NCBI GenBank assembly: GCA_022709385.1
Contig: JAKLIX010000017.1
Location: 23,220-87,219 of the forward strand
DNA from: Bacteroidota bacterium
Lineage (GTDB): Bacteria > Bacteroidota > Bacteroidia > Bacteroidales > CAIXZF01
Length of the DNA: 64,000 bases
Reading direction: 5' to 3'
A program made the position numbers and the translations under genes. Below the pieces are notes generated by a model. That model saw only the letters and a program-made list of their open reading frames with translations. It had not been told where the DNA came from and ran no database searches. Positions 8,976 to 18,635 of this stretch are shown here, one piece after another. How positions within the stretch are numbered: position 1 is the first letter of the stretch; each line of letters starts with the position of its first letter.

Positions 8976-11900
8976 TTATTTCTTTTCTTTCCGTCTGGCC
9001 AGTTTTTTCTCCTTTACGCGTTCGCGCCACATGATAAGATCATAGGCGACAGGGGTGGCGTTGAAAATGGAGGAATAGGTACCGATGGCCATACCGATAA
9101 AGAGGGTGAAGTTCATCCCGCGGATGATCTCCCCGCCGAAGATCAGCATGGCAAGCAGCACAGTCAGAACAGTCCCGGAGGTATTGACGGTCCGGCCAAG
9201 GGTATGGTTGATGGCGTCGTTGATATTGGTGGCCAGATCCCGCTTCGGATAAAGGTTCCTGTATTCGCGGATCCTGTCGAAGATGATCACCGTATCGTTG
9301 ATGGAGAAACCGATAATGGTCAGGATGGCTGCGATCATCGACTGGTCAACTTCAAGGGTAAAGGGGACGATACCGTAGAACCATGAGTAGAGCGAGAAAG
9401 CGATAATCGAGTCGTGGAAAAGTGAGGTAACACCGCCCAATCCCCACTGCCACCTTCTGAACCGGATGGCAATGTAGATAAAAATGGCAAGCAGGGCAAA
9501 AATCACAGAGTAAATGGCTGCAATCCTGATGTCTTTGGCGATGGTGGGACCGACTTTCTGTGAACTGAGTTTCCCGATGAGTTTGGCTTCGTCATTGGAG
9601 GCAAATTCTTTTAAAGTGATGGGTTCTTTGTAAAACTCCCTGAGCCCGTCAAAAAGTTTCAGGTCGATGATGGAGTCCACTTCGGGACTGTTATCATCAA
9701 TCATGTACTTGGTAGTCACCCTGATCTGGTTGTCGGGGCCGAAGGTTTTGACTTCCGGAGTTTCGCCTATGCTTTTTGTCAGGGCTGTCCTGATTTCATT
9801 GGTCTTCACGTTCTGGTCGAAACGGACGATATACGAACGGCCTCCCGTAAAGTCGACACCGGGAACCACACCGCGTATTGCAAGGGAAAGCACACCCAAA
9901 CCGATCACGATCAGTGAAACGATATAGAGTTTTTTCCTGACACTGACGAAATCAAAATGCAGGTTGGTGAACCAGTTTTTGGTGACTTCATTCCAGAAGC
10001 GGATGGGTTTGTTATGGTCAAGCATCCATTCAAAAATGATACGGGAGAGGAAGATGGCCGTGAAGAGTGAGGAAGCCAGACCGATGATCAGGGTAGTGGC
10101 GAATCCCTGGATGGGACCGGAGCCGAAGACATACAGGATGATCCCCGTCATGATGGTGGTCACGTTGCTGTCGATGATGGCGGAATAGGCATGTTTATAC
10201 CCGTCGGCGATAGCCAGCCGCATGCCTTTTCCTGCCCTGATCTCTTCCCTGACACGTTCGTAAATGATCACGTTGGCGTCGACCGCCATACCCATGGTGA
10301 GCACGATACCGGCAATACCAGGCAGGGTAAGCACGGCACCGAGCGAGGCAAGGATACCCAGCAAGAAGAAGACATTGACCAGCAGGGCGGTATCGGCAAC
10401 AAGACCTGCTTTGTTGTAATACAGGAACATGTAGAGGAGTACCAGGACAAAGGCGATGATAAAGGAGAACATACCGGCCTGGATGGCTTCTTTACCAAGA
10501 CTGGGGCCTACGATATCTTCCTGGACGATCCTGGCGGGTGCGGGCAGCTTGCCGGCTTTCAGGATGTTGGCAAGGTCTTTGGCTTCCTCAACCGTGAAGT
10601 TTCCGCTGATGGATGAACGGCCGTTGGGGATTTCTTCGTTGACTCTGGGATAGGAATATACGAGGTCATCGAGGACGATGGCCACGGATTTTCCGACGTT
10701 GTCGGCTGTCAGCCTGGCCCAGGTACGACCACCTTCGGTGTTCATCGACATTGTGATCTCCACATTGCCGGTCTGGCTGTAGTCCTGGCGGGCATCCACA
10801 ATCACATCGCCGCTGAGGGGAGCCGTGCCGTCCCTGGAAGTAACCCTGAGCGCGATCAGTTGCAGGATATCCGGCTGGCTCTTCTCCGGTTTGACAGTCC
10901 AGTGCAGCCTGAGATTTCTCGGGAAAATGCCGGCTGTGGCTTTCAGCAGGGCATTAACTCTGGCCGTGTCTTTGATGGCTGAAAAGCCGCAGAGCGGACC
11001 TTGTCCCGGAAAATACTGCCCTTGCTCATTCCGGGTAAGGTTCAGGGTAAGGTAAGCATACAGGGGGTTTTTCTTTGCAAATTCCTGGAAACTTTCCTGT
11101 TCGGCAGCCTGATCACCTTTCTTAGTGGTGTCTTTGATCTGGTCCAGCAAGGAGGCGGATGCCGTGTCTGTTTTGGTCTCTTTGGTTGTATCTGTTTCTG
11201 CAACAGCCGTTTCAACCGCGGTGGTATCGGACTGCAGGCTGTCGCCGGCAATGTCAAGGATTTCCCCGCCGGGGCCTATCCTCTCAGCGAGCCGTTTGTT
11301 GGCCTCGGTAAAATAAGAAGTCAGTTCAGCAAATTCATATGTTTCCCAGAACTCCAGGTTGGCGGTTCCCTGCAGCAGTTTCCTCACACGCTCCGGTTCC
11401 TTGATGCCCGGCAGCTCAATCAGGATACGGCCTGCCGTCTGCAAACGCTGAATGTTGGGCTGGGTGACCCCAAAACGGTCGATACGTGTACGAAGGATAT
11501 TGAAGGTACGGTCAATGGCCCCTTCGGTTTCTTCCCTGAGTACCTCGATCACTTCTTCATTGGTCGATTTCGGGCCAATCCTGTCCTTCAGTTCAATCGT
11601 GGAAAAAATGGCCGCAAGCTTGGCGTTCGGATCAACCTCCGTGAATGACTCTGCGAACAGGGTCACATAGTCCTTCTGGCTTGTCTTGAATTTCTGGTTG
11701 GCCAGGTCGATGGCCTTCACAAACGTGGGATTGGTGCTGTGATCTGCCAGTGCCTTGATGATATCCACCACGGATATTTCCATGGTCACATTCATCCCCC
11801 CTTTCAGGTCAAGACCCAGGTTAATTTCCCTTTCCTTACAGTCCTTATAGGTGTATTTTCTTACTAAAATATTGTAAATCACCTGGTTCGACATGGAGTC

Positions 11901-12125
11901 GAGGTAATACCTTTCCCTGAATTTAGCGATGGAGTCCATCAGGAAAGTTTCCTTCAGGACATCTCCGTCAGAGAGGGACTTTGCCAAATCCATGGCAACC
12001 TGGCTGTGTGCATATTTGTCGGCTTTCCCTTCCACCGAACGGGTAAAGAAGGTGAATGACAGCTGGAATCCGCATACCAAGGCAAACGCTATGGCAAAGA
12101 ACTTGATCGCACCCTTATTCTGCAT
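8976..12125 (-). CDS. secDF: Fused protein translocase subunit SecDF
   Basis: A 1049-residue inner-membrane protein that uses the proton gradient to assist Sec-dependent export. The SecD half has an N-terminal membrane helix, the DLKGGMNVTMEI motif, a large periplasmic P1 domain and a six-helix bundle with GIAGIVLTMGMAVDANVII. The SecF half starts near residue 760 with GVDFTGGRSYIV and repeats the architecture, including SINDTVIIFDRIRE. Fusion of the two is common in Bacteroidota. A Ser/Thr/Asp-rich low-complexity stretch is inserted in P1 (about residues 285-345). The reading frame stays open to 12218, but the start is placed at ATG 12125 because a good promoter lies at 12175-12207 and the extension is un-SecD-like. 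Confidence 0.95.
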   Translation of the reverse strand: MQNKGAIKFFAIAFALVCGFQLSFTFFTRSVEGKADKYAHSQVAMDLAKSLSDGDVLKETFLMDSIAKFRERYYLDSMSNQVIYNILVRKYTYKDCKEREINLGLDLKGGMNVTMEISVVDIIKALADHSTNPTFVKAIDLANQKFKTSQKDYVTLFAESFTEVDPNAKLAAIFSTIELKDRIGPKSTNEEVIEVLREETEGAIDRTFNILRTRIDRFGVTQPNIQRLQTAGRILIELPGIKEPERVRKLLQGTANLEFWETYEFAELTSYFTEANKRLAERIGPGGEILDIAGDSLQSDTTAVETAVAETDTTKETKTDTASASLLDQIKDTTKKGDQAAEQESFQEFAKKNPLYAYLTLNLTRNEQGQYFPGQGPLCGFSAIKDTARVNALLKATAGIFPRNLRLHWTVKPEKSQPDILQLIALRVTSRDGTAPLSGDVIVDARQDYSQTGNVEITMSMNTEGGRTWARLTADNVGKSVAIVLDDLVYSYPRVNEEIPNGRSSISGNFTVEEAKDLANILKAGKLPAPARIVQEDIVGPSLGKEAIQAGMFSFIIAFVLVLLYMFLYYNKAGLVADTALLVNVFFLLGILASLGAVLTLPGIAGIVLTMGMAVDANVIIYERVREEIRAGKGMRLAIADGYKHAYSAIIDSNVTTIMTGIILYVFGSGPIQGFATTLIIGLASSLFTAIFLSRIIFEWMLDHNKPIRFWNEVTKNWFTNLHFDFVSVRKKLYIVSLIVIGLGVLSLAIRGVVPGVDFTGGRSYIVRFDQNVKTNEIRTALTKSIGETPEVKTFGPDNQIRVTTKYMIDDNSPEVDSIIDLKLFDGLREFYKEPITLKEFASNDEAKLIGKLSSQKVGPTIAKDIRIAAIYSVIFALLAIFIYIAIRFRRWQWGLGGVTSLFHDSIIAFSLYSWFYGIVPFTLEVDQSMIAAILTIIGFSINDTVIIFDRIREYRNLYPKRDLATNINDAINHTLGRTVNTSGTVLTVLLAMLIFGGEIIRGMNFTLFIGMAIGTYSSIFNATPVAYDLIMWRERVKEKKLARRKEKK

Positions 12126-12174
12126 ATCTACGCGATTAAATATATGATAAAAGAAACTGATTTTTTTGAGGGTG

Positions 12175-12207
12175 CAAATATAGAAATAATGATCGTAACT
12201 TAGCAAA
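12175..12207 (-). promoter_or_regulatory. Bacteroidota-type promoter for secDF
   Basis: On the reverse strand, TTTG (12207-12204) is followed after 21 bases by TATATTTG (12182-12175), a perfect match to the -33/-7 consensus. Predicted start is near 12168, about 43 bases before the secDF ATG at 12125. On the opposite strand TAACTTAG (12196-12203) sits just 4 bases before the ATG of the divergent FG-GAP gene, so the two promoters would overlap. Confidence 0.55.
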
Positions 12208-14529
12208 ATGAAATACACTTTTCCCGGATTCCTTGTGAATAAGCTGTTTTACTGCCTTGTCGCAGTCCTTTTCCTTTTCCCTGCTTCCCTGTGCTCACAG
12301 GGATTTCACGACTTCGGCTTCAGCAGGAAGTACTTCAGCCCGCCCGTAATCAGAAATGCAGACAGTATGGCCTTACCCTGGCTTGGCGGACTGAATGCCT
12401 GCCAGTTCAGTGCCACCGACATGAATATGGACGGAGTGAAAGACTTGCTGGTCTTCGACCGTATCGGCAACCGCCTGTTGCCTTTTCTGAACGGCGGTAA
12501 TCCCGGCACCACCGACCTTACCTATGCACCGGAGTACGTCCAGTACTATCCCGCCCTGAAAAACTGGATGCTGATGAAGGATTATAATCTGGACGGGCTT
12601 GATGACATCTTTACATACGGCTTTGGCGGAATTGCGGTTTACAGGAATGTGGCCACCGGCAGTGTCCCGGCCTTTGAACTTGTGACCAACCAGCTGTTGT
12701 CGTTGATATATTCTAATTATTTAAATATATTTGTGACGGATGTTGATTATCCCGGCATCGCGGATATGGATCAGGATGGGGATCTGGATATTTTATGTTT
12801 CTGGATCATAGGGACTTATGTGCATTACCACCGTAATCTCAGCATGGAAAAATACGGAAATGCCGACAGCCTGGATTTCAGGCTTGAATCTAACTGCTGG
12901 GGTTTTATCCGGGAGGGTGATACTTCGAATTCGATTACCCTGAATGCGATCTGTCCTTCAAAAGAAGCGCCTCTTCCGGGAAGCAGGTTTCAGGATAATA
13001 CCATCTGGCCGGAAGCCACCGAGCACATCGGTTCCACTTTCGAAATGCTGGATCTGAACGGTGACGGCTTGACCGACATGCTGATAGGGGATGTCGATTA
13101 CCCTCAGATCATCGCCCTGTACAACGCAGGAAGCCTGGATACGGCCCTGGTGACTTCCATTGACGCGTATTTTCCTTCCTACGACACTTCGATAAACGTA
13201 TTTTCCTTTCCTGTTGCCTGTTACCTGGATGTGGACAACGACAATAAGAAAGATCTTCTTGTTTCACCTTTCGATCCCAACACCAATATTTCGGAAAGCA
13301 GCCGCAGTGTGTGGCTTTACAAAAACAGCGGTACTGATCCGGCGCCCTTGTTCCACCTGCAGACCAAAGCTTTTTTGCAGGAAGACATGATTGACGCCGG
13401 TACCTGCGCTTTTCCGGTGGTGGTCGATTTTGACCAGGACGGGCTGGATGACCTGGTGGTAGGGAATTTCGGTTATCATGACTCCTCTTATTATGAATTT
13501 GGTTTTTTACGTTCGGTCTTCCGCAGCCGGCTGATGGCCCTGCGGAATACGGGAACGGCGACAGAACCTGCGTTCTCGCTCACGGATGATGATTTTGCAT
13601 CCGTGTCCTTCCTGAAAACCAGCAACGTATTTCCTTCTTTCGGGGATCTCGACGGGGATCAGGATATGGATATGGTCCTTGGCAGGAATGACGGTACCCT
13701 TGTATATTACGAGAATGTCGCCGGCAGCGGAAATCCTTTCTTATTTGGAGCCCCCTTGCTGAATTATCAGGGAATCGATGTGGGCCTTGCCAGTGCACCC
13801 CAGATCTTTGACCTCGACCGCGACGGATTGTCCGACCTGATCATCGGAAGCAAATCTGGCTTTTTTCATTACTTCAGAAATACCGGAACCTCGCAGCAGG
13901 CTCAGTTTACGTTGGTTACCGACAGCCTGGGTCATGTGGATGTCAGGAACATTTTCTATTCCTGGGACGGTTACAGCACACCCTGCTTTTTCAGGCTGGC
14001 CGATGATACCACGCGTCTTTTTGCAGGCTCCCTGGTGGATGGGCTCTGTTATTACAAGAACATCGACGGTAACCTGGGTGGGACTTTTCTGAAGGTTGAT
14101 CATAACTACCTGTTTGTCAAGGAGGGAGATCGCAATGCTTTTGCGGTGAATGATTTCGATCAGGATAACTATCCCGACCTGGTGATGGGGCTGCAGAATG
14201 GGGGGCTTGCATATTTCAAGGGAACAAGCCCGGCTCCGATCGGTATTGCACAAACAGATCAGGATGAGCCGGCCGGCTGCAAGCTTTACCCGAATCCTTC
14301 ACAAGGAGAATTTACGCTTTTGCTCCAGACACCACTGCATTACCATGCTGCCTGTTACCGGATCTTCAACCTGCAGGGTACGGTGGTAAAGCAGGGCAGT
14401 ATCCCTGACTTTCCTGTCCGGATGTCGCTGGATCTTCCTGCCGGCATGTACCTGTTGAAGGTATTTCTGTATGGAGGAGACGGTAAATGGCGGCCGGTGA
14501 AACCGGAAAAGCTGTTTATATTCAGGTAG
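12208..14529 (+). CDS. Secreted FG-GAP/VCBS-repeat protein with T9SS sorting domain
   Basis: A 773-residue secreted protein of unknown ligand. It has a signal peptide (1-30, ending SLCSQ) and at least nine calcium-loop repeats of the form D-x-[DN]-x-D-G-x-x-D-hydrophobic (for example DMNMDGVKDLLVFD, DLNGDGLTDMLIGD, DFDQDGLDDLVVGN), which build an integrin-alpha-like beta-propeller. The last about 75 residues (KLYPNPSQGEF, then LPAGMYLLKVF and a basic/aromatic end LFIFR) are a type A T9SS C-terminal signal, so the protein is probably moved across the outer membrane and anchored or released. The start lies almost on top of a possible -7 box, suggesting a very short leader. It is convergent with the protease gene at 14544. 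Confidence 0.88.
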   Translation: MKYTFPGFLVNKLFYCLVAVLFLFPASLCSQGFHDFGFSRKYFSPPVIRNADSMALPWLGGLNACQFSATDMNMDGVKDLLVFDRIGNRLLPFLNGGNPGTTDLTYAPEYVQYYPALKNWMLMKDYNLDGLDDIFTYGFGGIAVYRNVATGSVPAFELVTNQLLSLIYSNYLNIFVTDVDYPGIADMDQDGDLDILCFWIIGTYVHYHRNLSMEKYGNADSLDFRLESNCWGFIREGDTSNSITLNAICPSKEAPLPGSRFQDNTIWPEATEHIGSTFEMLDLNGDGLTDMLIGDVDYPQIIALYNAGSLDTALVTSIDAYFPSYDTSINVFSFPVACYLDVDNDNKKDLLVSPFDPNTNISESSRSVWLYKNSGTDPAPLFHLQTKAFLQEDMIDAGTCAFPVVVDFDQDGLDDLVVGNFGYHDSSYYEFGFLRSVFRSRLMALRNTGTATEPAFSLTDDDFASVSFLKTSNVFPSFGDLDGDQDMDMVLGRNDGTLVYYENVAGSGNPFLFGAPLLNYQGIDVGLASAPQIFDLDRDGLSDLIIGSKSGFFHYFRNTGTSQQAQFTLVTDSLGHVDVRNIFYSWDGYSTPCFFRLADDTTRLFAGSLVDGLCYYKNIDGNLGGTFLKVDHNYLFVKEGDRNAFAVNDFDQDNYPDLVMGLQNGGLAYFKGTSPAPIGIAQTDQDEPAGCKLYPNPSQGEFTLLLQTPLHYHAACYRIFNLQGTVVKQGSIPDFPVRMSLDLPAGMYLLKVFLYGGDGKWRPVKPEKLFIFR

Positions 14530-14543
14530 CCTTTCCCGTGCGA

Positions 14544-14978
14544 TCAGGGGCAACGCAGGGTCAGCCGGGCCTTTTTGTAATCGATGACGGCTTTCGTTTC
14601 CATCAGCAGGTCTCCGCCAAGGATGCCGTCGATCTTTATCAGTCCGATGGCATCGTATAACTGGTGCACATTTCCCAGGTCAATCAGGGCCGTCATATAG
14701 TCTTTCAGGGAACATTCCCCGAGCGATAATTCCCTGATAAGCGTGATACTGCTTTCAAGCTCGGAGGTACCGATTCCTCCTGAAGGCCCTTCGTTAGGGA
14801 AGATGTCCGATTCGTTCAGGTCCAGCAGTGTCGACAGTGTCTGCCTGTCGAATACCGTTCGGGATGCGCCTGTATCTACAAGCATCCGGAGCGGGTGCCC
14901 GTTTACACTCACGTTGACCATCAGGTGAAAACCGTCGTCCCGGATGGCGATAAACTGAAGGGGAATGTGGACAATCAC
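14544..14978 (-). CDS. Small retropepsin-like aspartyl protease
   Basis: A 144-residue single-lobe aspartic protease-like protein that would act as a homodimer. The catalytic loop is L-V-D35-T36-G37-A38-S39, followed by the flap-side pattern and the second hydrophobic-hydrophobic-G motif near DGILGGDLL at 114-122. There is no signal peptide, so it is probably cytoplasmic. Start is a GTG at 14978; no better ATG exists before the catalytic loop. It lies 10 bases after the LOG-family gene start region and may be co-transcribed with it. Its substrate is unknown. Confidence 0.8.
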   Translation of the reverse strand: MIVHIPLQFIAIRDDGFHLMVNVSVNGHPLRMLVDTGASRTVFDRQTLSTLLDLNESDIFPNEGPSGGIGTSELESSITLIRELSLGECSLKDYMTALIDLGNVHQLYDAIGLIKIDGILGGDLLMETKAVIDYKKARLTLRCP

Positions 14979-14988
14979 GGGATGATGA

Positions 14989-15708
14989 TCAGAAGTTGGG
15001 TTTCAGTGCATATTTCTGATAGAAGGATTCGATTTCTTCGACTGCTTCTTCAGCCGTGTCGACCAGCCTGAAAATGTCAAAATCCTCCCCGCCAATGAAC
15101 ATTTCTGTCAAAACGCGGGTTTTGATCCAATCGATCAATCCTTCCCAGAACTGCACGCCGACAAGCACGATAGGGAATTTGACCATCTTATGGGTCTGGA
15201 TCAGGGTGATGGCTTCGAACATTTCATCAAGGGTTCCGAAACCGCCCGGCATCACGATATAGCCCTGGCTGTATTTCATGAACATGACCTTACGAACAAA
15301 GAAGTAATCAAAGGTCATGAGTTTGTCGCTGTCGATGAAGGGATTGGGATTCTGTTCAAAAGGAAGGTCGATGTTGAGTCCCACCGATTTTCCGAAAGAG
15401 TAGTGGGCGCCCTTGTTGGCGGCCTCCATGATGCCCGGTCCGCCGCCCGTGATAATCCCGAAGCCTTTGCTGGTGAGCAGGTAGGCTATTTTCTCGGCCA
15501 GCTTGTAATAGTTGTGGCCGGGCTTTATCCTGGCCGAACCGAAAATGGTGACACAGGGACCTATTCTTCCGAGCTTCTCAAATCCCTCCACAAATTCGGC
15601 CATGATTTTGAAGACCTCCCAGGAGTCCATCGACATGATCTCTGTCCAGTTCTTGGGACTGAACGCCTGCCTGATCCTTTCCTCTTCATTGTGAAGGTTG
15701 TTTTCCAT
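14989..15708 (-). CDS. LOG-family protein (TIGR00730 Rossmann fold)
   Basis: A 239-residue protein of the lysine decarboxylase-like/LOG family. The family motifs are present: GGGPGIMEAANKGA (about residue 88) and the nucleotide-binding PGGFGTLDE (about 154). Characterised members are nucleoside 5'-monophosphate phosphoribohydrolases, releasing a base such as a cytokinin from the NMP, so a nucleotide-cleaving or salvage role is likely and lysine decarboxylation is not. ATG 15708 is chosen; a TTG four codons upstream also keeps the frame open but touches uvrA. The gene follows uvrA with about 15 bases between, on the same strand. Confidence 0.88.
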   Translation of the reverse strand: MENNLHNEEERIRQAFSPKNWTEIMSMDSWEVFKIMAEFVEGFEKLGRIGPCVTIFGSARIKPGHNYYKLAEKIAYLLTSKGFGIITGGGPGIMEAANKGAHYSFGKSVGLNIDLPFEQNPNPFIDSDKLMTFDYFFVRKVMFMKYSQGYIVMPGGFGTLDEMFEAITLIQTHKMVKFPIVLVGVQFWEGLIDWIKTRVLTEMFIGGEDFDIFRLVDTAEEAVEEIESFYQKYALKPNF

Positions 15709-15723
15709 GGTATTTTGCAAGTG

Positions 15724-18615
15724 TTAGCTGATATGAAGTTCTTTTCTGATAAATGCTGCCGTATGCCCTTTGTTGCCTGCGGCTATTTCTTCCGGTGTTC
15801 CGGTGCATACGATGGTGCCGCCCTGTGCGCCTCCCTCGGGTCCCAGGTCGATGAGATGATCCGCAACCTTGATGACATCCAGGTTGTGTTCGATCACGAT
15901 CACCGTATTGCCTTTGTCCACAAGTTTGTTCAATACTTTCATCAATACGCTGACATCCTCGAAATGCAGGCCCGTGGTCGGTTCATCGAGGATATACAGG
16001 GTGTTACCGGTGTCTCTTCTGGATAATTCCGTGGCGAGTTTCACCCTTTGGGCCTCACCGCCCGAAAGCGTGGTGGATTGTTGTCCCAGGGTGATATACC
16101 CGAGCCCGACCTCATCAAGGGTTTTTATTTTTAACAAGATAGACGGGATGTTCTCAAAAAAAGTCACAGCCTGTCCGATCGTCATCTCCAGTACATCGCT
16201 GATATTCTTTCCTTTATACCTGATTTCGAGGGTCTCCCTGTTATATCTTTTACCGTTGCAGGTTTCACACTGGACATGTACATCGGGCAGAAAATTCATT
16301 TCGATGATCCTGATACCGGCTCCGCTGCAGGTTTCGCACCTTCCTCCCTTTACATTGAAGGAAAAGCGGCCCGGCTGGTAAGCCCGCATTCTGGCTTCGG
16401 GAACCTGGACAAAGAGCTTCCGGATCTCGTCGAACACACCCGTATAGGTGGCAGGATTGGAGCGGGGTGTACGGCCGATAGGCGACTGGTCGATCTCGAT
16501 CACTTTATCAATGTTCCGGATGCCATCCATCGTGTCGTAAGGCAAGGGTGCATGTTCCGAGCGGTAAAAGTGGGCACTGAGGACAGGGTAAAGGGTTTCG
16601 TTGATCAGGCTGGATTTACCGCTTCCTGACACTCCCGTAATGCAGATAAGTTTTCCGAGCGGGATGCTGAGGTCGATGTGTTTCAGGTTATTCCCCCTGG
16701 CACCGGTGAGGGTGAGGAATTTTCCGTTGCCCGGCCTGCGTTGTGCAGGAACGGGAATTTTTTTGCTGCCGCTGAGGTATTGTCCGGTAATGGAATCCTT
16801 TCCAGCGATGGTTTCGGGGCGTCCCTGGGCAACGATCCTGCCACCGTGCTTACCGGCACCCGGGCCAATGTCGATCACATGATCGGCCGAAAGGATCATT
16901 TCTTTATCGTGTTCCACGACGATAATCGAGTTTCCGATGTCTCTGAGATCGGACAATGCTTTGATAAGCCTGAGGTTGTCGCGTTGATGCAGCCCGATGC
17001 TGGGTTCGTCGAGGATATACAACACACCCTGCAGCTGCGATCCTATTTGGGTTGCAAGCCGGATACGCTGCGATTCGCCTCCGGAGAGGCTGACAGCCGG
17101 GCGGTTCAGGGCAAGATAGTCGAGACCCACTTCAAGCAGGAATTGCAGGCGCGTCCTGATCTCACGGAATATCTCATGTCCGATGGCCTGTTTGCGTGCT
17201 TCGAGCAGGGGTTCGGTCTCTTCGGTCCACCTGAGTAATTCCCTTGGTTCAAGTGAGGTGAGTTCGGCGATGTTTTTCCCTTCAATCCTGAAATACAGGC
17301 TTTCCTTCTTCAGCCTGCTGCCTTGACATTCCGGGCATGTCATGCGGTTCATGAAACCGCCTGCCCACTTCTGTATCCCTTTGGGTGCACTATCCGTATT
17401 CTGATTGACGATAAAACTGACGATGCCCTCGAAAGCGAGATTATAGGTTGAAGTGACTCCCATGGTCTCATGCCTGACCCTGATAAACTCGTCGGAACCA
17501 TTCAGAATGGTGTTAATGGCTTGTTCCCCGAGATCAGCGATCGGGGTGTCGAGGCTGAAACCGTGTTTTTCACCAATGGCTTCCAGTTGTTTGAATATCC
17601 AGCTGTTGCGGTATTCTCCCAGGGGTGCGAGCCCGCCTTTGCGAATGGATCTGCCCGGGTCGGGTATGATCTTGTTCAGATCCACCTCGGCTATGGTTCC
17701 CAGCCCGTTGCATTTCGGACAGGAACCATAGGGTGAATTGAAGGAGAAAGTGTTTGGTTCCGGTTCTTCATAGGAAATGCCGGTAAGCGGGCACATCAGG
17801 TGGCGGCTGTAATATCCGGGTGTGGCGGAATCCGAATCCCCATCAAGTACCATTAGGCTTCCCTTACCGTGTTTCATGGCCGTCTGGATTGATTCCTCAA
17901 GCCTGCGACGGTTGCTGCCCTTTACATGGATTCTGTCTATAAGTATCTCAATATCATGTGTTTTATAACGATCGACTTGCAGGCCGGCAGCAAGTTCACG
18001 TAGCATGCCGTCAACCCGTACACGGCTAAAACCCTGTTTTCTGACTTGTTCGAACAGCTCACGGTAGTGTCCTTTACGTCCTTTTACCAGCGGGGCCAGC
18101 AGGCTGATATGCTGATGGTCGTATCGTTCCTCAATCAGGCGGATGATGTCGTTCTCGGAATACCGTATCATCTTCTCTCCGCTGGCGTATGAATAGGCAT
18201 CAGCGATCCTGGCAAACAACAGCCTGATGAAATCGTATATCTCGGTGATGGTTCCCACGGTAGAGCGCGGGTTTCGGCTGACGGACTTCTGTTCTATGGA
18301 GATGACGGGACTTAAACCGTTTATCTTATCCACATCGGGCCGCTCGAGGTTTCCCAGAAATTGCCTGGCATATGCGGAAAAGGTTTCGATATACCTCCGC
18401 TGGCCTTCCGCATACAGGGTGTCGAAAGCCAGGCTGCTTTTTCCGCTTCCGCTCAAACCCGTGATCACAACCAGCTTATTCCTTGGAATAAGCAGATCGC
18501 AGTTTTTCAGGTTATGTGCCCTGGCACCAAGCACTTCAATGGTCTCCGCCGGAAATTCCCTTGCCTGGTCCATTCCGTTCATTTCTTCCGTATCTTTCTT
18601 ATGGTCTTTCCTCAT
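15724..18615 (-). CDS. uvrA: Excinuclease ABC subunit A
   Basis: A 963-residue DNA-damage recognition ATPase of nucleotide excision repair, working with UvrB. There are two ABC modules: Walker A GLSGSGKSS (53-61) and GVSGSGKSS (about 645), signature motifs LSGGESQR and LSGGEAQR, and Walker B ILDEP in both halves. Zinc-binding cysteine pairs are visible in the first module (CPLTG with CPKC) and in the second (CETC twice). Length and order match UvrA1. ATG at 18615. Confidence 0.98.
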   Translation of the reverse strand: MRKDHKKDTEEMNGMDQAREFPAETIEVLGARAHNLKNCDLLIPRNKLVVITGLSGSGKSSLAFDTLYAEGQRRYIETFSAYARQFLGNLERPDVDKINGLSPVISIEQKSVSRNPRSTVGTITEIYDFIRLLFARIADAYSYASGEKMIRYSENDIIRLIEERYDHQHISLLAPLVKGRKGHYRELFEQVRKQGFSRVRVDGMLRELAAGLQVDRYKTHDIEILIDRIHVKGSNRRRLEESIQTAMKHGKGSLMVLDGDSDSATPGYYSRHLMCPLTGISYEEPEPNTFSFNSPYGSCPKCNGLGTIAEVDLNKIIPDPGRSIRKGGLAPLGEYRNSWIFKQLEAIGEKHGFSLDTPIADLGEQAINTILNGSDEFIRVRHETMGVTSTYNLAFEGIVSFIVNQNTDSAPKGIQKWAGGFMNRMTCPECQGSRLKKESLYFRIEGKNIAELTSLEPRELLRWTEETEPLLEARKQAIGHEIFREIRTRLQFLLEVGLDYLALNRPAVSLSGGESQRIRLATQIGSQLQGVLYILDEPSIGLHQRDNLRLIKALSDLRDIGNSIIVVEHDKEMILSADHVIDIGPGAGKHGGRIVAQGRPETIAGKDSITGQYLSGSKKIPVPAQRRPGNGKFLTLTGARGNNLKHIDLSIPLGKLICITGVSGSGKSSLINETLYPVLSAHFYRSEHAPLPYDTMDGIRNIDKVIEIDQSPIGRTPRSNPATYTGVFDEIRKLFVQVPEARMRAYQPGRFSFNVKGGRCETCSGAGIRIIEMNFLPDVHVQCETCNGKRYNRETLEIRYKGKNISDVLEMTIGQAVTFFENIPSILLKIKTLDEVGLGYITLGQQSTTLSGGEAQRVKLATELSRRDTGNTLYILDEPTTGLHFEDVSVLMKVLNKLVDKGNTVIVIEHNLDVIKVADHLIDLGPEGGAQGGTIVCTGTPEEIAAGNKGHTAAFIRKELHIS

Positions 18616-18635
18616 CGGCTGTAGTCCCGGTATTC

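Noticed and set aside
8908..9030. N-terminal extension of the Tat subunit
   Set aside because: It overlaps the end of secDF and puts polar residues before the membrane helix.
12126..12218. N-terminal extension of SecDF to 12218
   Set aside because: It would start upstream of a good promoter and adds residues unlike SecD.
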